Source of the DNA: Mucilaginibacter lacusdianchii
GTDB taxonomy: Bacteria > Bacteroidota > Bacteroidia > Sphingobacteriales > Sphingobacteriaceae
Reading direction: 5' to 3'
Assembly (NCBI RefSeq): GCF_009770985.1
Contig: NZ_WSRW01000001.1
Coordinates: 496,001-560,000 of the forward strand
Length of the DNA stretch: 64,000 nucleotides
Shown here: positions 51,761 to 61,509 of the stretch, one piece after another
Layout: every line of letters begins with the position of its first letter
Numbering within the stretch: position 1 is the stretch's first letter
The notes under the pieces: generated by a model
What the model saw: the letters and a program-made list of their open reading frames with translations, nothing else
Database searches by the model: none
What the model was told of the DNA's origin: nothing
Program-made: the position numbers and the translations under genes

Positions 51761-52300
51761 ATGGCACGAGGAAAATTTATGTTGATGATGGTAAGCCTGT
51801 TCTTGATTGGGCTAACAGGTTTAAAGGCGCAAAGTAAAAAAGTGGTTATTGAAATGCTTACCCGGGAGGTAGACAGCCTGCGTAAAGTAATTAATAGCAA
51901 AAATGACATGTTACAGCAGCTGCAGGTTAAGCTTGCTCGCGTGGAAGGAGCTGCAGAGGTAAACAACGGGTTAATTAGCCGAATGGAAAGCAAGACGGAT
52001 AGCTTGAAAGAAGCATTGCTGGTTCGAAATGCTACTATTGAAACCCAGAAAGCGCAGATTTTCAAATTAACGGCTGACGTAACTGGCTTTCAAAATCAGG
52101 AAAAAGACCTGACAACCAAAAATGAGGCTTTGATGGCTGAGCTAAAAACTTTTAAAGATAAGACCGAAACCACCGTTGCGTCAGCTACGCCTAAAGAAAA
52201 TAAGATTGTAGCCGAAATGCCGGCAAAAGAAACCAAAGTAGCAGTTGCAGAGGTAACGAAACCTGCGGCTGCCGCACCAGTTAGTAAAACAGAACCTTAA
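51761..52300 (+). CDS. secreted coiled-coil protein
   Basis: Protein of 179 residues with a signal-like N-terminus (FMLMMVSLFLIGLTGLKAQ). Residues about 25-130 have strong heptad character, for example EMLTREVDSLRKVINSKND and ESKTDSLKEALLVRNATIE, predicting a long coiled coil. The C-terminal 45 residues are Ala/Lys/Pro/Glu-rich ([14 protein letters not shown]), resembling a linker or wall-associated tail. No family recognised. Followed by a very strong hairpin terminator. Confidence 0.75.
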   Translation: MARGKFMLMMVSLFLIGLTGLKAQSKKVVIEMLTREVDSLRKVINSKNDMLQQLQVKLARVEGAAEVNNGLISRMESKTDSLKEALLVRNATIETQKAQIFKLTADVTGFQNQEKDLTTKNEALMAELKTFKDKTETTVASATPKENKIVAEMPAKETKVAVAEVTKPAAAAPVSKTEP

Positions 52301-52313
52301 TATTAACTGATGA

Positions 52314-52355
52314 TATACACGAAAGGGCTGAGTTTGATCAGCCCTTTCGTGTATA
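52314..52355. terminator. perfect 18-bp hairpin terminator
   Basis: The arm at 52314-52331 (TATACACGAAAGGGCTGA) is the exact complement of 52338-52355 with a 6-nt loop. It separates the convergent coiled-coil gene and nadE and probably serves both. Confidence 0.85.
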
Positions 52356-52373
52356 TACCAATGTTTTATAATT

Positions 52374-54029
52374 TTAGGATAAGTACTTGCCCACAATTGG
52401 CATACGGCGCCCCATGCCAAATGCTTTGGGCGACACACGCAGTATGGGCGGCGTTTGATAGCGCTTATGCTCAGCAGTGTTTACCAGTTTAATTACTCTG
52501 CGCACAGTAGCCTCATCGTATCCCATTCGTATAATTTCGGCAGATGAGCGGCGATGTTCTATGTACTCTATTAAAATGGTATCCAGCGTATCGTAGTCGG
52601 GCAGCGAGTCGGTATCTTTTTGATCTGGACGCAACTCTGCTGATGGTGGTTTGCTGATGGTATTTTCCGGGATAATTTCACGGTCGCGGTTAATGTAACG
52701 GGCAAGTTGATATACCTGCGTTTTGTACACATCGCCCAGTACCGATATACCGCCGCACATATCACCGTAAAGCGTACCGTAACCTACAGCAGCCTCACTT
52801 TTGTTACTGGTGTTTAGTAATATATAGCCAAACTTGTTACACATAGCCATCAATATAACCGCACGGCTACGGGCTTGCAGGTTTTCTTCTGCAATGCTGA
52901 AAGGCAGTCCTTCAAACTGCGTGTGCAAAGCATTTTCAAACGCATCGGTTACGCCTTTGATAGCAATTGTTTCTGATTTACAGCCCAGGTTTTTAACCAG
53001 TGCCTCGGCATCGGATACAGAGTGGCCTGTAGAGAATTTAGATGGTAACAGTATACCCATTACGTTTTCGGCTCCTAAAGCATCTACTGCTAAAGCCGCT
53101 ACTATGGCTGAATCTATACCGCCGGATAAACCAAGTGTAGCTTTGGTAAAGCCAGATTTATAGAAATAATCTTTGATACCTAAAATCAGGCCCAGGTATA
53201 TTTGCTCGATATCACTTTGGCGCTGCTCTTTTTTGGTTGTAGGCTGCTCTGGGGTAATCGTGTTATCATCGTTAAGCGTATAATACGCTATGCATTCCTC
53301 AAAATATGGCATTTCATCTACCAGGTCGCCGTTGGCATCAAATACCAGTGAGCCACCATCGAAAATAATTTCGGTTTGTGCGCCTACGTGATTTACGTAA
53401 AACAACGGCAGTTTGTAATACTTAGCATTATCAGTTAAGATTTGAATCCGCTCTTCATCATGGTTGTAAGCAAACGGTGAGGCAGCAATGTTAATCATCA
53501 CATCAGGATTTTGCTTAATCAGCTCGTCCATTGGGCGGGTGATGTATAACGGGTTTTCAATGGTATTCCACAAATCCTCACACACGGTTAACGCTATCCG
53601 ACGTCCCTTAAATTCTACTACCGAAAACTCGGTCTCGGGTTCAAAATAACGATATTCATCAAAAACATCATAGTTAGGTAATAGCGCTTTGTTAACTACT
53701 TGCTGTACTTTGCCATTGGCAATAAAATAGGCTGAGTTATGTAGCTCTTTACCACCTTTATTTCGTTTAATATTAGGCGTAGGTGTACCAATAATGCAGG
53801 CCATATCCGTACAGGCCGCAGCAATTTTTTGAACAGATTGTTCACACAGATCAATAAATTCTCTAAACTCCAGAAAGTCGCGGGCCGGATAACCGCTGAT
53901 GCAGAGTTCTGAAAACACTACCAGGTCGGCACCGTTTTTACGGGCTTTATCAATAGCATCTATAATTTTTGCGGTGATGGCATCAAAGTTACCAATATGA
54001 TAGTTGAGCTGAGCTAAGGCTATTTTCAT
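52374..54029 (-). CDS. nadE: glutamine-dependent NAD+ synthetase
   Basis: Two-domain enzyme of 551 residues for the last step of NAD synthesis, using glutamine as ammonia donor. The N-terminal nitrilase-like amidase (about 1-260) has VVFSELCISGYPARD with the catalytic Glu and ALTVCEDLWNT with the catalytic Cys. The C-terminal synthetase (about 285-551) has the P-loop LGLSGGIDSAIVAALA, NKSEAAVGYGTLYGDMCGG and ELRPDQKDTDSLPDY. Divergent from gldB, an arrangement often seen near gliding genes in Bacteroidota. Confidence 0.98.
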   Translation of the reverse strand: MKIALAQLNYHIGNFDAITAKIIDAIDKARKNGADLVVFSELCISGYPARDFLEFREFIDLCEQSVQKIAAACTDMACIIGTPTPNIKRNKGGKELHNSAYFIANGKVQQVVNKALLPNYDVFDEYRYFEPETEFSVVEFKGRRIALTVCEDLWNTIENPLYITRPMDELIKQNPDVMINIAASPFAYNHDEERIQILTDNAKYYKLPLFYVNHVGAQTEIIFDGGSLVFDANGDLVDEMPYFEECIAYYTLNDDNTITPEQPTTKKEQRQSDIEQIYLGLILGIKDYFYKSGFTKATLGLSGGIDSAIVAALAVDALGAENVMGILLPSKFSTGHSVSDAEALVKNLGCKSETIAIKGVTDAFENALHTQFEGLPFSIAEENLQARSRAVILMAMCNKFGYILLNTSNKSEAAVGYGTLYGDMCGGISVLGDVYKTQVYQLARYINRDREIIPENTISKPPSAELRPDQKDTDSLPDYDTLDTILIEYIEHRRSSAEIIRMGYDEATVRRVIKLVNTAEHKRYQTPPILRVSPKAFGMGRRMPIVGKYLS

Positions 54030-54101
54030 GATTTGAGACAGATAGAATGCAGTTGCTTTATTTTATTGCAACTCAAAACCACTAAATTTGTTTAAAGGAC
54101 A

Positions 54102-55145
54102 ATGAAGATGCCCTGTAAAAGCAAATTAAAACATTTTTACTTATATATTTTAGGTGTAGCGCTCCTAACCGCGTGCAAGCAAAACAAAAAGGTTGACGTA
54201 AGCCATATCAAACTGGAGGTACATGTACAACGGTTTGACAAGGAATTTGACCAGCTACGCACACCGCCTATGCATCCCAAGTCGGTGATGCTGTACCAAA
54301 AGTACGGCAGCTTTTATAACGACTTTATGGAACGCATTTTACAGGCCGGTAAGCTAACTGATACTGCCACCTGCTATGATAACCTGCGCCGCGTATTTGC
54401 CGGCAAGCCATACAACGATTTAAAGCAGGAGGTTGACCATGTTTTCCCTAACCTGAACAAGCAGGAAGCTGAACTTACCGACGCATTTAAGCGCATCAAA
54501 TATTATTACCCCCAAAAGCAACTCCCTAAGGTTTACGCCTACGTTTCAGGCTTTCAGGCGCAAACCTCTATTGGTAACGGCTACTTTGCCGTTGGGCTTG
54601 ATTTGTTTTTGGGCGCCGATTCCAAATTTTACCCGGCATTGGTTAATGCTTATCCTCGTTATATATCCCACCGTTTTACGCCAGACAATATTGCACCACG
54701 TGTGGTAGAAGGCATTGCCCGCGAAGATATGTTTCCGGAACAGGAACGCGACAAATCATTACTGGCTAAAATGGTTCATGAAGGAAAAATCATGTACTTT
54801 TTGGATCAGGTACTGCCCGATGCCCCCGACACCTTGAAAATTGGCTATACTCAAAAGCAACTGGACTGGTGCCAACAGTTTGAAAAGAATATATGGGGAT
54901 ACTTTTTGGAAGAAAATCTGCTATATGAAACCGATTACCAGAAATTGCAAAAATATTTGAACGAGGCCCCTTTTACGCCGGGCTTAGGTGAAAACAATGA
55001 GTCGGCCCCAAGGCTGGGTATTTGGACGGGCTGGCAAATTGTGCGTGCTTACATGCAAAAGCATCCTAATGTTACCTTGCCACAACTAATGAACAGTGCC
55101 GATCCGCAACTGATTTTAAATGAATCGGGCTATCACCCTAAATAA
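54102..55145 (+). CDS. gldB: gliding motility lipoprotein GldB
   Basis: Lipoprotein of 347 residues of the GldB family, needed with the Gld machinery for gliding and linked to type IX secretion in Bacteroidota. Lipobox in FYLYILGVALLTAC. Family features are RFDKEFDQLRTPPM, GSFYNDFMERILQ, KVYAYVSGFQAQTSIGNGYF and YISHRFTPDNIAPRVVEGIA (a peptidase-like fold). gldC, often adjacent, is not present. The same window encodes a T9SS substrate protease. ATG at 54102 or 54108. Confidence 0.93.
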   Translation: MKMPCKSKLKHFYLYILGVALLTACKQNKKVDVSHIKLEVHVQRFDKEFDQLRTPPMHPKSVMLYQKYGSFYNDFMERILQAGKLTDTATCYDNLRRVFAGKPYNDLKQEVDHVFPNLNKQEAELTDAFKRIKYYYPQKQLPKVYAYVSGFQAQTSIGNGYFAVGLDLFLGADSKFYPALVNAYPRYISHRFTPDNIAPRVVEGIAREDMFPEQERDKSLLAKMVHEGKIMYFLDQVLPDAPDTLKIGYTQKQLDWCQQFEKNIWGYFLEENLLYETDYQKLQKYLNEAPFTPGLGENNESAPRLGIWTGWQIVRAYMQKHPNVTLPQLMNSADPQLILNESGYHPK

Positions 55146-55163
55146 TTTTACAATAAACATAAA

Positions 55164-55204
55164 AAAACGGGCTTCCTGAAATATATCAGGAAGCCCGTTT
55201 TATA
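55164..55204. terminator. bidirectional terminator after gldB
   Basis: AACGGGCTTCCTGA and TCAGGAAGCCCGTT pair perfectly around AATATA, flanked by A- and T-runs. It serves gldB (+) and the small membrane gene (-). Confidence 0.93.
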
Positions 55205-55225
55205 TAAAGACAGTGCAGAGTTGAC

Positions 55226-55429
55226 TTAAGCTTTTAAAATAGCAAACACACCTTTTAACGCTATCAGAATACCGATAACTAAAATGATGTTAGATAAACT
55301 GGTAAACAGAAAGCCGTGGCCAAACCATTCATCTAAAAAGCGGACAAAAACACCCGCTAAGCCCACAATAACGGCTGCTGTAATAGTAAAATAAATACTG
55401 GTAGCGTTAGCTTTTTGCATTGAATCCAT
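55226..55429 (-). CDS. small two-TM membrane protein
   Basis: Protein of 67 residues with two predicted helices (YFTITAAVIVGLAGVFVRFL and NIILVIGILIALKGVFAIL). Homologs of this type are common in Bacteroidota but unnamed; no motif or function can be given. ATG at 55429, with the fourth-codon ATG as alternative. Followed by the gldB terminator. Confidence 0.75.
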   Translation of the reverse strand: MDSMQKANATSIYFTITAAVIVGLAGVFVRFLDEWFGHGFLFTSLSNIILVIGILIALKGVFAILKA

Positions 55430-55493
55430 CAGAGTACTTTTTTAGTTGCGGCAAAAATATAAATGTTTGCTTAAAGTTGGTAATGCTTTTTAC

Positions 55494-56366
55494 TTAAATG
55501 TGAGATAAAGTTGCACGTTGCCTGCGTTTGTACCATTTGTAGGTGAACCATGCACCCAGCCCCAACAGTAAAAATACCCATAAATTAGCCAGTCCAATAA
55601 ATAGATCGACAAATAAGTTCCATCCATTAGTGAATGCAAAGGCAAACCTGCTCATAAACGGTGCTCTGTATGTATCCGGATCATCGTTTGCAATTACTTC
55701 TTTCACAATAGTATTACTTTGATAAAGGGTTAAGTCTACTATGCTGTTTCTTACCGCGTCGTCTGTTTGTAGGTTGCTCACTTTCTGGTCTATCATATCG
55801 TCTTTAAGCGCTAAAACATCAGCTGGCTTTTTTATGATGATTTTCCCTTGCTTTTGCTGAGCAATTATTTCTGAACGGCTTTCGAGCTTTAACTTATTAG
55901 ATAAATAGGCTAATGTCATATCCTCAACATCCATTTTACGGACATTAACATACAATCCCAGCTTGCCTACCCTGGTCATGAAGTGTTCTAAGCTATCGGA
56001 CGGAACTTTAACTGTTAAATTAGCAGTGGTAGTGAAAGATGATACACGCATCAGCGAATCATCACTTCGTGATATATCATTGCTACGCTCAATGGTAGAC
56101 TGCATGTGATGATGCATTACCATACCATGATAACCTTCGGTAAGGGCCACAATGCGTTCGCTGGTTTTATGAATATCTTTTACTTTCATATTCATTTCGG
56201 CTGTTTTAACCAGTTTAGGTTGGTTGGAATCGGTGGCAACGCTATCAGCTGTTGAAGACATAGCTACGCTATCGCTGTTATTAATAGGTTCGTAGTGGCT
56301 ATTGCCTTTGCAGGCTCCCAACAGGCAAAGCACGGCCAGGAGCACTAATAAGTTACTCATTTTCAT
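55494..56366 (-). CDS. DUF4349 lipoprotein
   Basis: Protein of 290 residues: lipoprotein signal (LLVLLAVLCLLGAC), a DUF4349 domain (about 50-225) with KTAEMNMKVKDIHKTSERIV, FTTTANLTVKVPSDSLEHFM and AYLSNKLKLESRSEII, a coiled region, and a C-terminal TM helix (LANLWVFLLLGLGAWFTY) with a basic tail. DUF4349 proteins are envelope proteins of unknown function, possibly linked to stress. Monocistronic. Confidence 0.9.
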   Translation of the reverse strand: MKMSNLLVLLAVLCLLGACKGNSHYEPINNSDSVAMSSTADSVATDSNQPKLVKTAEMNMKVKDIHKTSERIVALTEGYHGMVMHHHMQSTIERSNDISRSDDSLMRVSSFTTTANLTVKVPSDSLEHFMTRVGKLGLYVNVRKMDVEDMTLAYLSNKLKLESRSEIIAQQKQGKIIIKKPADVLALKDDMIDQKVSNLQTDDAVRNSIVDLTLYQSNTIVKEVIANDDPDTYRAPFMSRFAFAFTNGWNLFVDLFIGLANLWVFLLLGLGAWFTYKWYKRRQRATLSHI

Positions 56367-56519
56367 TACATTAAGCTTTAAGGTTTTTTTATATTGATAC
56401 CTTAATGTATCGAAAAGTAACCCGTATAAAACGGAGTATATTTTTGTGTGATAAAGTTGTTACGATTACAAAGGCTGGAATAGATATCCTTAAATGACAA
56501 TTTAACTTTATAAACTGCC

Positions 56520-58169
56520 TTAGTGTAGTTCAATTAATAACACGCTTACATCACTTTTTAAACGGCCGTCAGTAGGTCTAAACTCGTCTACTTTGCGTCC
56601 TAGTTGATTAAGATGTTTTTCTAACCGTTCCATACCATCATGGTTTCTGTAGTACCATTGCGGCATATCTACATACTCACCAACCTTAGCATCCAAAGTG
56701 TTGTAAACAATCCATATGCGTTTGGCGTGTAAAGATTTCAGTTCTGCATCTGTTTTTAAAAGATAATCTTTGAAGTTGCTAGTTGTATTACGGAAGTCGT
56801 GCCCCAACACTGCGTTAAAATGTAACGGATAAATTGATTTATAGAACGTATAGCCAGGTATATCCGTTCGGTGAATATATACCGCATCGCCTTGGTGAAT
56901 ATGCTGTTGCAGATAGAACAAGGCCTCGCGTTGGTACGACTTTTTGTAATCCGCAAACAAGCGCGGCTTAATCACCTGCTCTAACGAATTTTTGAATGGG
57001 CCGAAAAGTAAAAGTGCAATTAAGATATAACGTATCACTTTAACAAATAAGCCTGGCCAAACAATTGCTTCACAGCCACTCGCCAGTAAAATAATAATAT
57101 AGGGTGCTAAGTAAACCGTTAAACGCTCATGAAACGGATACAGCTTTAGCGCTGATGTACTCACAGTTATAAGTATAGCAATACCAACCAGCAGTAAAAA
57201 GCGTTTATTGTATTTATAGAAGTAAGGAACGCCCAGCGCTAAAAACAAAAGGGGACCAAAAGCCATCCGGTTCAAAATTTGTTTAATTACATTATGCTCC
57301 GACCAATCGTTATACCAGCTTAACCCTACCGGATAATGCAAAAAAGAAAATACCCGATGCAATAACCACATCGCAGCCGGCACGGGCGATAGTGGGATAT
57401 AACCATCATGTTTTTGCCAAAAATCAACCAGCCAACCACTTTCTGAACCTTCTTTGGCATACAAGAAATAACTAACGGCAAAACTGAGAAGCCACATGGC
57501 ACCGGGAACCACCATTCGAATTAATGCCTTCCAATTACGCTTTGTGGTATAGCTAATAGCAAGAGTGATACCAGTAGCGGCTAATACAAATATTGCAGTA
57601 TAAGTAAACCATACAATAATAGAACCATATATACCCCAAACCAACAATTTGCGCCAGTGCGTTTGGTTTTGGTATTTTATGAAAAGCCATAGCACTATTA
57701 ATGTGGCTAACAGCTCGGTACCATAGGGCTTAGCCTCAACGTTATGATATATAATTGGAGGCGAAAAGGCCAGCATAGCTAAACCTACCACTACCCCTAA
57801 AGGCTTTAAATAATACCGCGCTACAGGTACAAATAAAAATAAAGACAATAACCCACATATAAGCGGATAAAGCCGCAATGCCATTTCATGGTTACCGAAT
57901 ACCCACACACAAAAACGTGATACCAGTAAATATCCAAGTGGTGCTTTTTGCAAATATGGCAAGGGGCGTGTTAAAATTTCAACTAAGCTTTTGTTAACAA
58001 TACCAGCTGATAAATAAATTTCATCTTCCCATAAAGAGCGGTTGTAGAAATAGTGATACAGCCGTATAAACGCACCTATAGCAATTACAGTCCAAAGAGC
58101 AATATGATATACTTTTTTGTGTTTAGTACCAGGAAAGTCATCGGCTTTAAGATTTAACTGTGATAGCAT
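56520..58169 (-). CDS. GT39/RgtA-like membrane glycosyltransferase
   Basis: Integral membrane protein of 549 residues with about ten to eleven helices. The first periplasmic loop has FYNRSLWEDEIYLSAGIVN, the acidic motif of the ArnT/PMT/RgtA clan, which uses polyprenyl-phosphate sugars. The last ~150 residues form a soluble periplasmic domain (GDAVYIHRTDIPGYTFYKS). Acceptor and sugar cannot be told. It is alone, directly downstream of the atp operon terminator region, and has its own start at 58169. Confidence 0.85.
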   Translation of the reverse strand: MLSQLNLKADDFPGTKHKKVYHIALWTVIAIGAFIRLYHYFYNRSLWEDEIYLSAGIVNKSLVEILTRPLPYLQKAPLGYLLVSRFCVWVFGNHEMALRLYPLICGLLSLFLFVPVARYYLKPLGVVVGLAMLAFSPPIIYHNVEAKPYGTELLATLIVLWLFIKYQNQTHWRKLLVWGIYGSIIVWFTYTAIFVLAATGITLAISYTTKRNWKALIRMVVPGAMWLLSFAVSYFLYAKEGSESGWLVDFWQKHDGYIPLSPVPAAMWLLHRVFSFLHYPVGLSWYNDWSEHNVIKQILNRMAFGPLLFLALGVPYFYKYNKRFLLLVGIAILITVSTSALKLYPFHERLTVYLAPYIIILLASGCEAIVWPGLFVKVIRYILIALLLFGPFKNSLEQVIKPRLFADYKKSYQREALFYLQQHIHQGDAVYIHRTDIPGYTFYKSIYPLHFNAVLGHDFRNTTSNFKDYLLKTDAELKSLHAKRIWIVYNTLDAKVGEYVDMPQWYYRNHDGMERLEKHLNQLGRKVDEFRPTDGRLKSDVSVLLIELH

Positions 58170-58210
58170 GTTGGCAAGTAACTGTATTTGCGGAAGATAT
58201 AATATTTCCT

Positions 58211-58261
58211 TAATACGACAAAAAGCCGAAAGAGTTCATCTTTCGGCTTTTTGTCGTATTA
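58211..58261 (-). terminator. 23-bp perfect hairpin terminating the atp operon
   Basis: Arms 58211-58233 and 58239-58261 are exact complements (GACAAAAAGCCGAAAGA and TCTTTCGGCTTTTTGTC in their centres) with a 5-nt loop. It lies 15 nt after the atpG stop on the - strand, upstream of the glycosyltransferase. The internal A/T runs give it terminator character. Confidence 0.92.
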
Positions 58262-58275
58262 AGAGTTGTGCGGGA

Positions 58276-59175
58276 TTAACCGTTTGACAACGCAGCTGCG
58301 CCGCTTACAATCTCCGTTAACTCGGTAGTAATTGCAGCCTGACGTGCTTGGTTGTAAGATAGTTTTAAGCTTTTCAGTAACTCACCGGCATTCTCAGTAG
58401 CTTTGTCCATGGCTGTCATGCGGGCGCCATGCTCAGAGGCATGTGAATCCAATACTGCACGGTACAATTGAATTTTAATATTCTTAGGAATCAGCTGTTC
58501 AACAATGGCTTGTTGTGATGGCTCCAGAATATAATCAGTTTGTGATACTTCTGCTTTATTTTTTAGCTTGGTGTCTTCCTCAACCGCTTTAGGCACAGGC
58601 AATAATTGCTCGGCAACTAATACTTGCATGGCTGCGTTGCGGAAGTGGTTATAAACCAGTTCTACCCTGTCAAACTTACCATCTATAAAACCTTGCATAA
58701 TAGCTTCGGTAATTTTAGATACATTGGTAAATGTTAAGTCAGAATACACTTCGTTGTTATCACCAATTACATTAAAGTTGCGTTTGGTATAATAATCTTG
58801 CGCTTTACGGCCAATAGCTACTACAGAAACATTACCAGCTGCAAACTGATCTGCGTATTTGTCGGCAATCAGATTGTTAGCAGTTTTAATAGCATTTGTA
58901 TTGAAGGCACCAGCCAAACCGCGGTTTGAAGATACCACTACAATCAACACACGTGCAGGCTCGCGCTCTTGCAGGTACGGAGAAGCACCAGTTTCAATAC
59001 TGGCAGATAAGTTTGCCAGCATCTCTTTTAGCTTATTAGCATACGGACGCAAATCAACAATAGCATTAGTAGCTCTTTTCAGCTTAGCTGCCGAAACCAT
59101 TTTCATGGCTTTGGTAATTTGCTGTGTAGAGTTTACAGATGCAATACGGTTTCTTACTTCTTTTAAATTAGCCAT
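58276..59175 (-). CDS. atpG: F1F0 ATP synthase gamma subunit
   Basis: Rotor stalk subunit of 299 residues in F1. The N-terminal helix NRIASVNSTQQITKAMKMVSAAK and the C-terminal helix ESGARMTAMDKATENAG-like (HGARMTAMDKATENAGELL ... LNYNQARQAAITTELTEIVSGA type) are the rotor coiled coil. Central RVLIVVVSSNRGLAGAFN is typical. Last gene of the cluster; a repeat spacer separates it from atpA, and a 23-bp hairpin follows. Confidence 0.98.
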   Translation of the reverse strand: MANLKEVRNRIASVNSTQQITKAMKMVSAAKLKRATNAIVDLRPYANKLKEMLANLSASIETGASPYLQEREPARVLIVVVSSNRGLAGAFNTNAIKTANNLIADKYADQFAAGNVSVVAIGRKAQDYYTKRNFNVIGDNNEVYSDLTFTNVSKITEAIMQGFIDGKFDRVELVYNHFRNAAMQVLVAEQLLPVPKAVEEDTKLKNKAEVSQTDYILEPSQQAIVEQLIPKNIKIQLYRAVLDSHASEHGARMTAMDKATENAGELLKSLKLSYNQARQAAITTELTEIVSGAAALSNG

Positions 59176-59183
59176 TGTTATGG

Positions 59184-59258
59184 GGTAGAAAGCAGAAAGT
59201 AAAAAGTGAAAAGGCTTACTTTTCTAACTTTCTACTTTCCACTAAGTACTTACTACTT
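59184..59258. repeat. AGAAAGTAAAAAGT-type palindromic spacer
   Basis: The atpA-atpG spacer holds GTAGAAAGCAGAAAGTAAAA on the left and TTTCTACTTTCCACTAAG on the right, complementary in an imperfect inverted repeat with tandem AAGTA/ACTT units. It resembles the GTTGTGAG palindromes in size and position but has a different sequence. Confidence 0.7.
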
Positions 59259-59260
59259 AA

Positions 59261-60835
59261 TTAGTATTTTCCTGCCAGTTCTTTAGCTACTTGCTCAAGA
59301 ACACCAGTGATGTTGTCATCAAACTTACCCGCTTTTAAAGCCGCTAAAGTTTCTGGATGACGCAGTTCCAACTGGCTGGTATATTCGTTTTCGAATTCTT
59401 TGATTTTGTTTACCGGTACGTTACGCATCAGGTTTTTAGTACCTGCGTAAATGATGGCAACTTGTTTTTCTACACTTACTGGTGCAAACTGACCTTGTTT
59501 CAAGATCTCCACGTTACGGGCACCTTTGTCAATTACGTTTTTAGTAGCCGCATCCAGGTCAGAACCGAATTTAGAGAAAGCCTCTAACTCGCGGTATTGT
59601 GCCTGATCCAATTTCAAGGTACCGGCAACTTTCTTCATTGATTTGATTTGCGCATTACCACCAACACGTGATACCGAAATACCTACGTTAATAGCCGGAC
59701 GTACACCTGCGTTAAACAAGTTTGATTCCAGGAATATCTGACCGTCTGTAATAGAAATTACGTTGGTAGGGATATATGCAGAAACGTCACCAGCCTGAGT
59801 TTCGATAATCGGCAAAGCAGTTAATGAACCACCACCTTTCACCAGGTGTTTAATTGATTCTGGCAAATCATTCATTTGACGAGCAATCTCATCATTTGAG
59901 TTGATTTTAGCGGCACGTTCTAGCAAACGGCTGTGCAGGTAAAATACGTCACCAGGATAAGCCTCACGGCCCGGTGGACGACGCAGCAACAACGATACTT
60001 CACGGTAAGCTACTGCTTGTTTTGACAAGTCATCATACACAATAAGTGCAGGGCGACCGGTATCACGGAAATACTCACCGATAGCAGCACCAGCAAACGG
60101 CGCAAAGAACTGCATTGGCGCAGGATCTGATGCGTTAGATGCGACTACGATAGAGTAAGCCATAGCACCATTTTCTTCCAGTGTACGAACGATGTTCGCT
60201 ACCGTTGAAGCTTTTTGGCCACAGGCAACATATATACAAATTACTGGCTGACCAGCGTTGTAAAATTCTTTTTGGTTGATGATGGTATCGATACAAACCG
60301 CGGTTTTACCAACCTGACGGTCACCAATTACCAACTCACGCTGACCACGACCAACTGGAATCATCGCGTCGATAGCTTTGATACCGGTTTGCAACGGCTC
60401 GGTTACCGGCTGACGGTAGATTACGCCTGGCGCTTTACGCTCCAACGGCATCTCGTAAGTAGCACCCGCAATTGGTCCTTTACCGTCAATAGGCTCGCCC
60501 AATGTGTTTACTACACGGCCAAGCATACCTTCGCCAACTTTTAATGAAGCGATTTTTGAAGTACGTTTTACAGTATCGCCCTCTTTCACTTCATCATACT
60601 TACCCAGCAATACTACACCTACGTTATCTTCTTCAAGGTTCAATACGATACCTTGTAAACCATTGTCAAACTCAACCAGCTCGCCGTACTGTACTTGAGT
60701 TAAGCCATAAACGCGTGCAATACCGTCACCTATTTGGAGTACGGTACCCACTTCTTCTAATTCAGATTCTGACTTAAAGCCCGACAGCTGCTGACGCAAG
60801 ATAGCCGATACTTCGTCTGGTCTAACCTCTACCAT
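59261..60835 (-). CDS. atpA: F1F0 ATP synthase alpha subunit
   Basis: Non-catalytic nucleotide-binding subunit of F1, 524 residues. Walker [11 protein letters not shown] (about 170-179), Walker B-like [11 protein letters not shown], and the family signature [14 protein letters not shown]. The N-terminal beta-barrel begins [18 protein letters not shown] in family style. Starts 41 nt after the atpH stop. Its partner beta subunit (atpD) is not in the window. Confidence 0.99.
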   Translation of the reverse strand: MVEVRPDEVSAILRQQLSGFKSESELEEVGTVLQIGDGIARVYGLTQVQYGELVEFDNGLQGIVLNLEEDNVGVVLLGKYDEVKEGDTVKRTSKIASLKVGEGMLGRVVNTLGEPIDGKGPIAGATYEMPLERKAPGVIYRQPVTEPLQTGIKAIDAMIPVGRGQRELVIGDRQVGKTAVCIDTIINQKEFYNAGQPVICIYVACGQKASTVANIVRTLEENGAMAYSIVVASNASDPAPMQFFAPFAGAAIGEYFRDTGRPALIVYDDLSKQAVAYREVSLLLRRPPGREAYPGDVFYLHSRLLERAAKINSNDEIARQMNDLPESIKHLVKGGGSLTALPIIETQAGDVSAYIPTNVISITDGQIFLESNLFNAGVRPAINVGISVSRVGGNAQIKSMKKVAGTLKLDQAQYRELEAFSKFGSDLDAATKNVIDKGARNVEILKQGQFAPVSVEKQVAIIYAGTKNLMRNVPVNKIKEFENEYTSQLELRHPETLAALKAGKFDDNITGVLEQVAKELAGKY

Positions 60836-60876
60836 TTGTTATTTTATTTAGAGTATGTTTTTTAACTTAAATTTCC

Positions 60877-61422
60877 TTAAACTACTTTTTCGGCAAAATC
60901 CTTTTTCAACTTCTTTAAGCTGGTAGCTATTGAAGTATCAATTTGTCTGTCGCCTACGGTTAATATAAAACCGCCAATTAAAGCCGGATCAACCAGTGTT
61001 TGCAGGTTTACCTGAGCGCCGGCTATTTTTTGTACATCAGCGATGATTTCCTGTTTATTAGCCTCAGATAACGGCGCTGCCGAAACCACCTTAGCGTTAA
61101 CAATTTTCATCTTGATGTTATATAGATTAACAAACTCCTGTGCAGCAGGGTATAGAACCTCACCACGGCCTTTGCTAATCATAATTTTGAAAAATGCCAG
61201 AGTGTTGGCACTTACCCTACCGGTAAATACGCCTTCCAGCACTTTCAGCTTTTTATCTTGTGAAATGATGGGGTTACGCAATACCGCCTGCAGCTGTGTG
61301 TTAGCCTTTAAAGTTTGCACAAAAAAGGTCATATCCTGTTTGGTAGCTTCTAAAGCGTTTTGCTCTATAGCTAAATCAATCAGCGATTTTGCGTAACGGG
61401 TTCCAACGGTTAATTCAGACAT
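60877..61422 (-). CDS. atpH: F1F0 ATP synthase delta subunit
   Basis: Peripheral stalk subunit of 181 residues linking b to alpha. N-terminal helical domain VGTRYAKSLIDLAIEQNAL; C-terminal TLVDPALIGGFILTVGDRQI is the conserved OSCP/delta signature. The spacer to atpF is a palindromic repeat. Confidence 0.97.
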   Translation of the reverse strand: MSELTVGTRYAKSLIDLAIEQNALEATKQDMTFFVQTLKANTQLQAVLRNPIISQDKKLKVLEGVFTGRVSANTLAFFKIMISKGRGEVLYPAAQEFVNLYNIKMKIVNAKVVSAAPLSEANKQEIIADVQKIAGAQVNLQTLVDPALIGGFILTVGDRQIDTSIATSLKKLKKDFAEKVV

Positions 61423-61429
61423 TTTCTAT

Positions 61430-61509
61430 TGAGTTGTCTGTTGTCTGTTCTGTGTTGTCTGATAGTACGCTTTTCTGGCCCACAATTAACAACTCACAAC
61501 CTACAACTA
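61430..61509. repeat. GTTGTGAGTTGTC-type palindromic spacer, copy 4
   Basis: Fills the atpF-atpH junction. Left arm GAGTTGTCTGTTGTCTG (from 61431), right arm CAACTCACAACCTACAAC (to 61507). On the coding strand the atpF stop TAG at 61509-61507 is directly followed by TTGTAGG, so the repeat edge coincides with the stop codon. The atpH ATG is 7 nt beyond the other edge. Confidence 0.85.
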
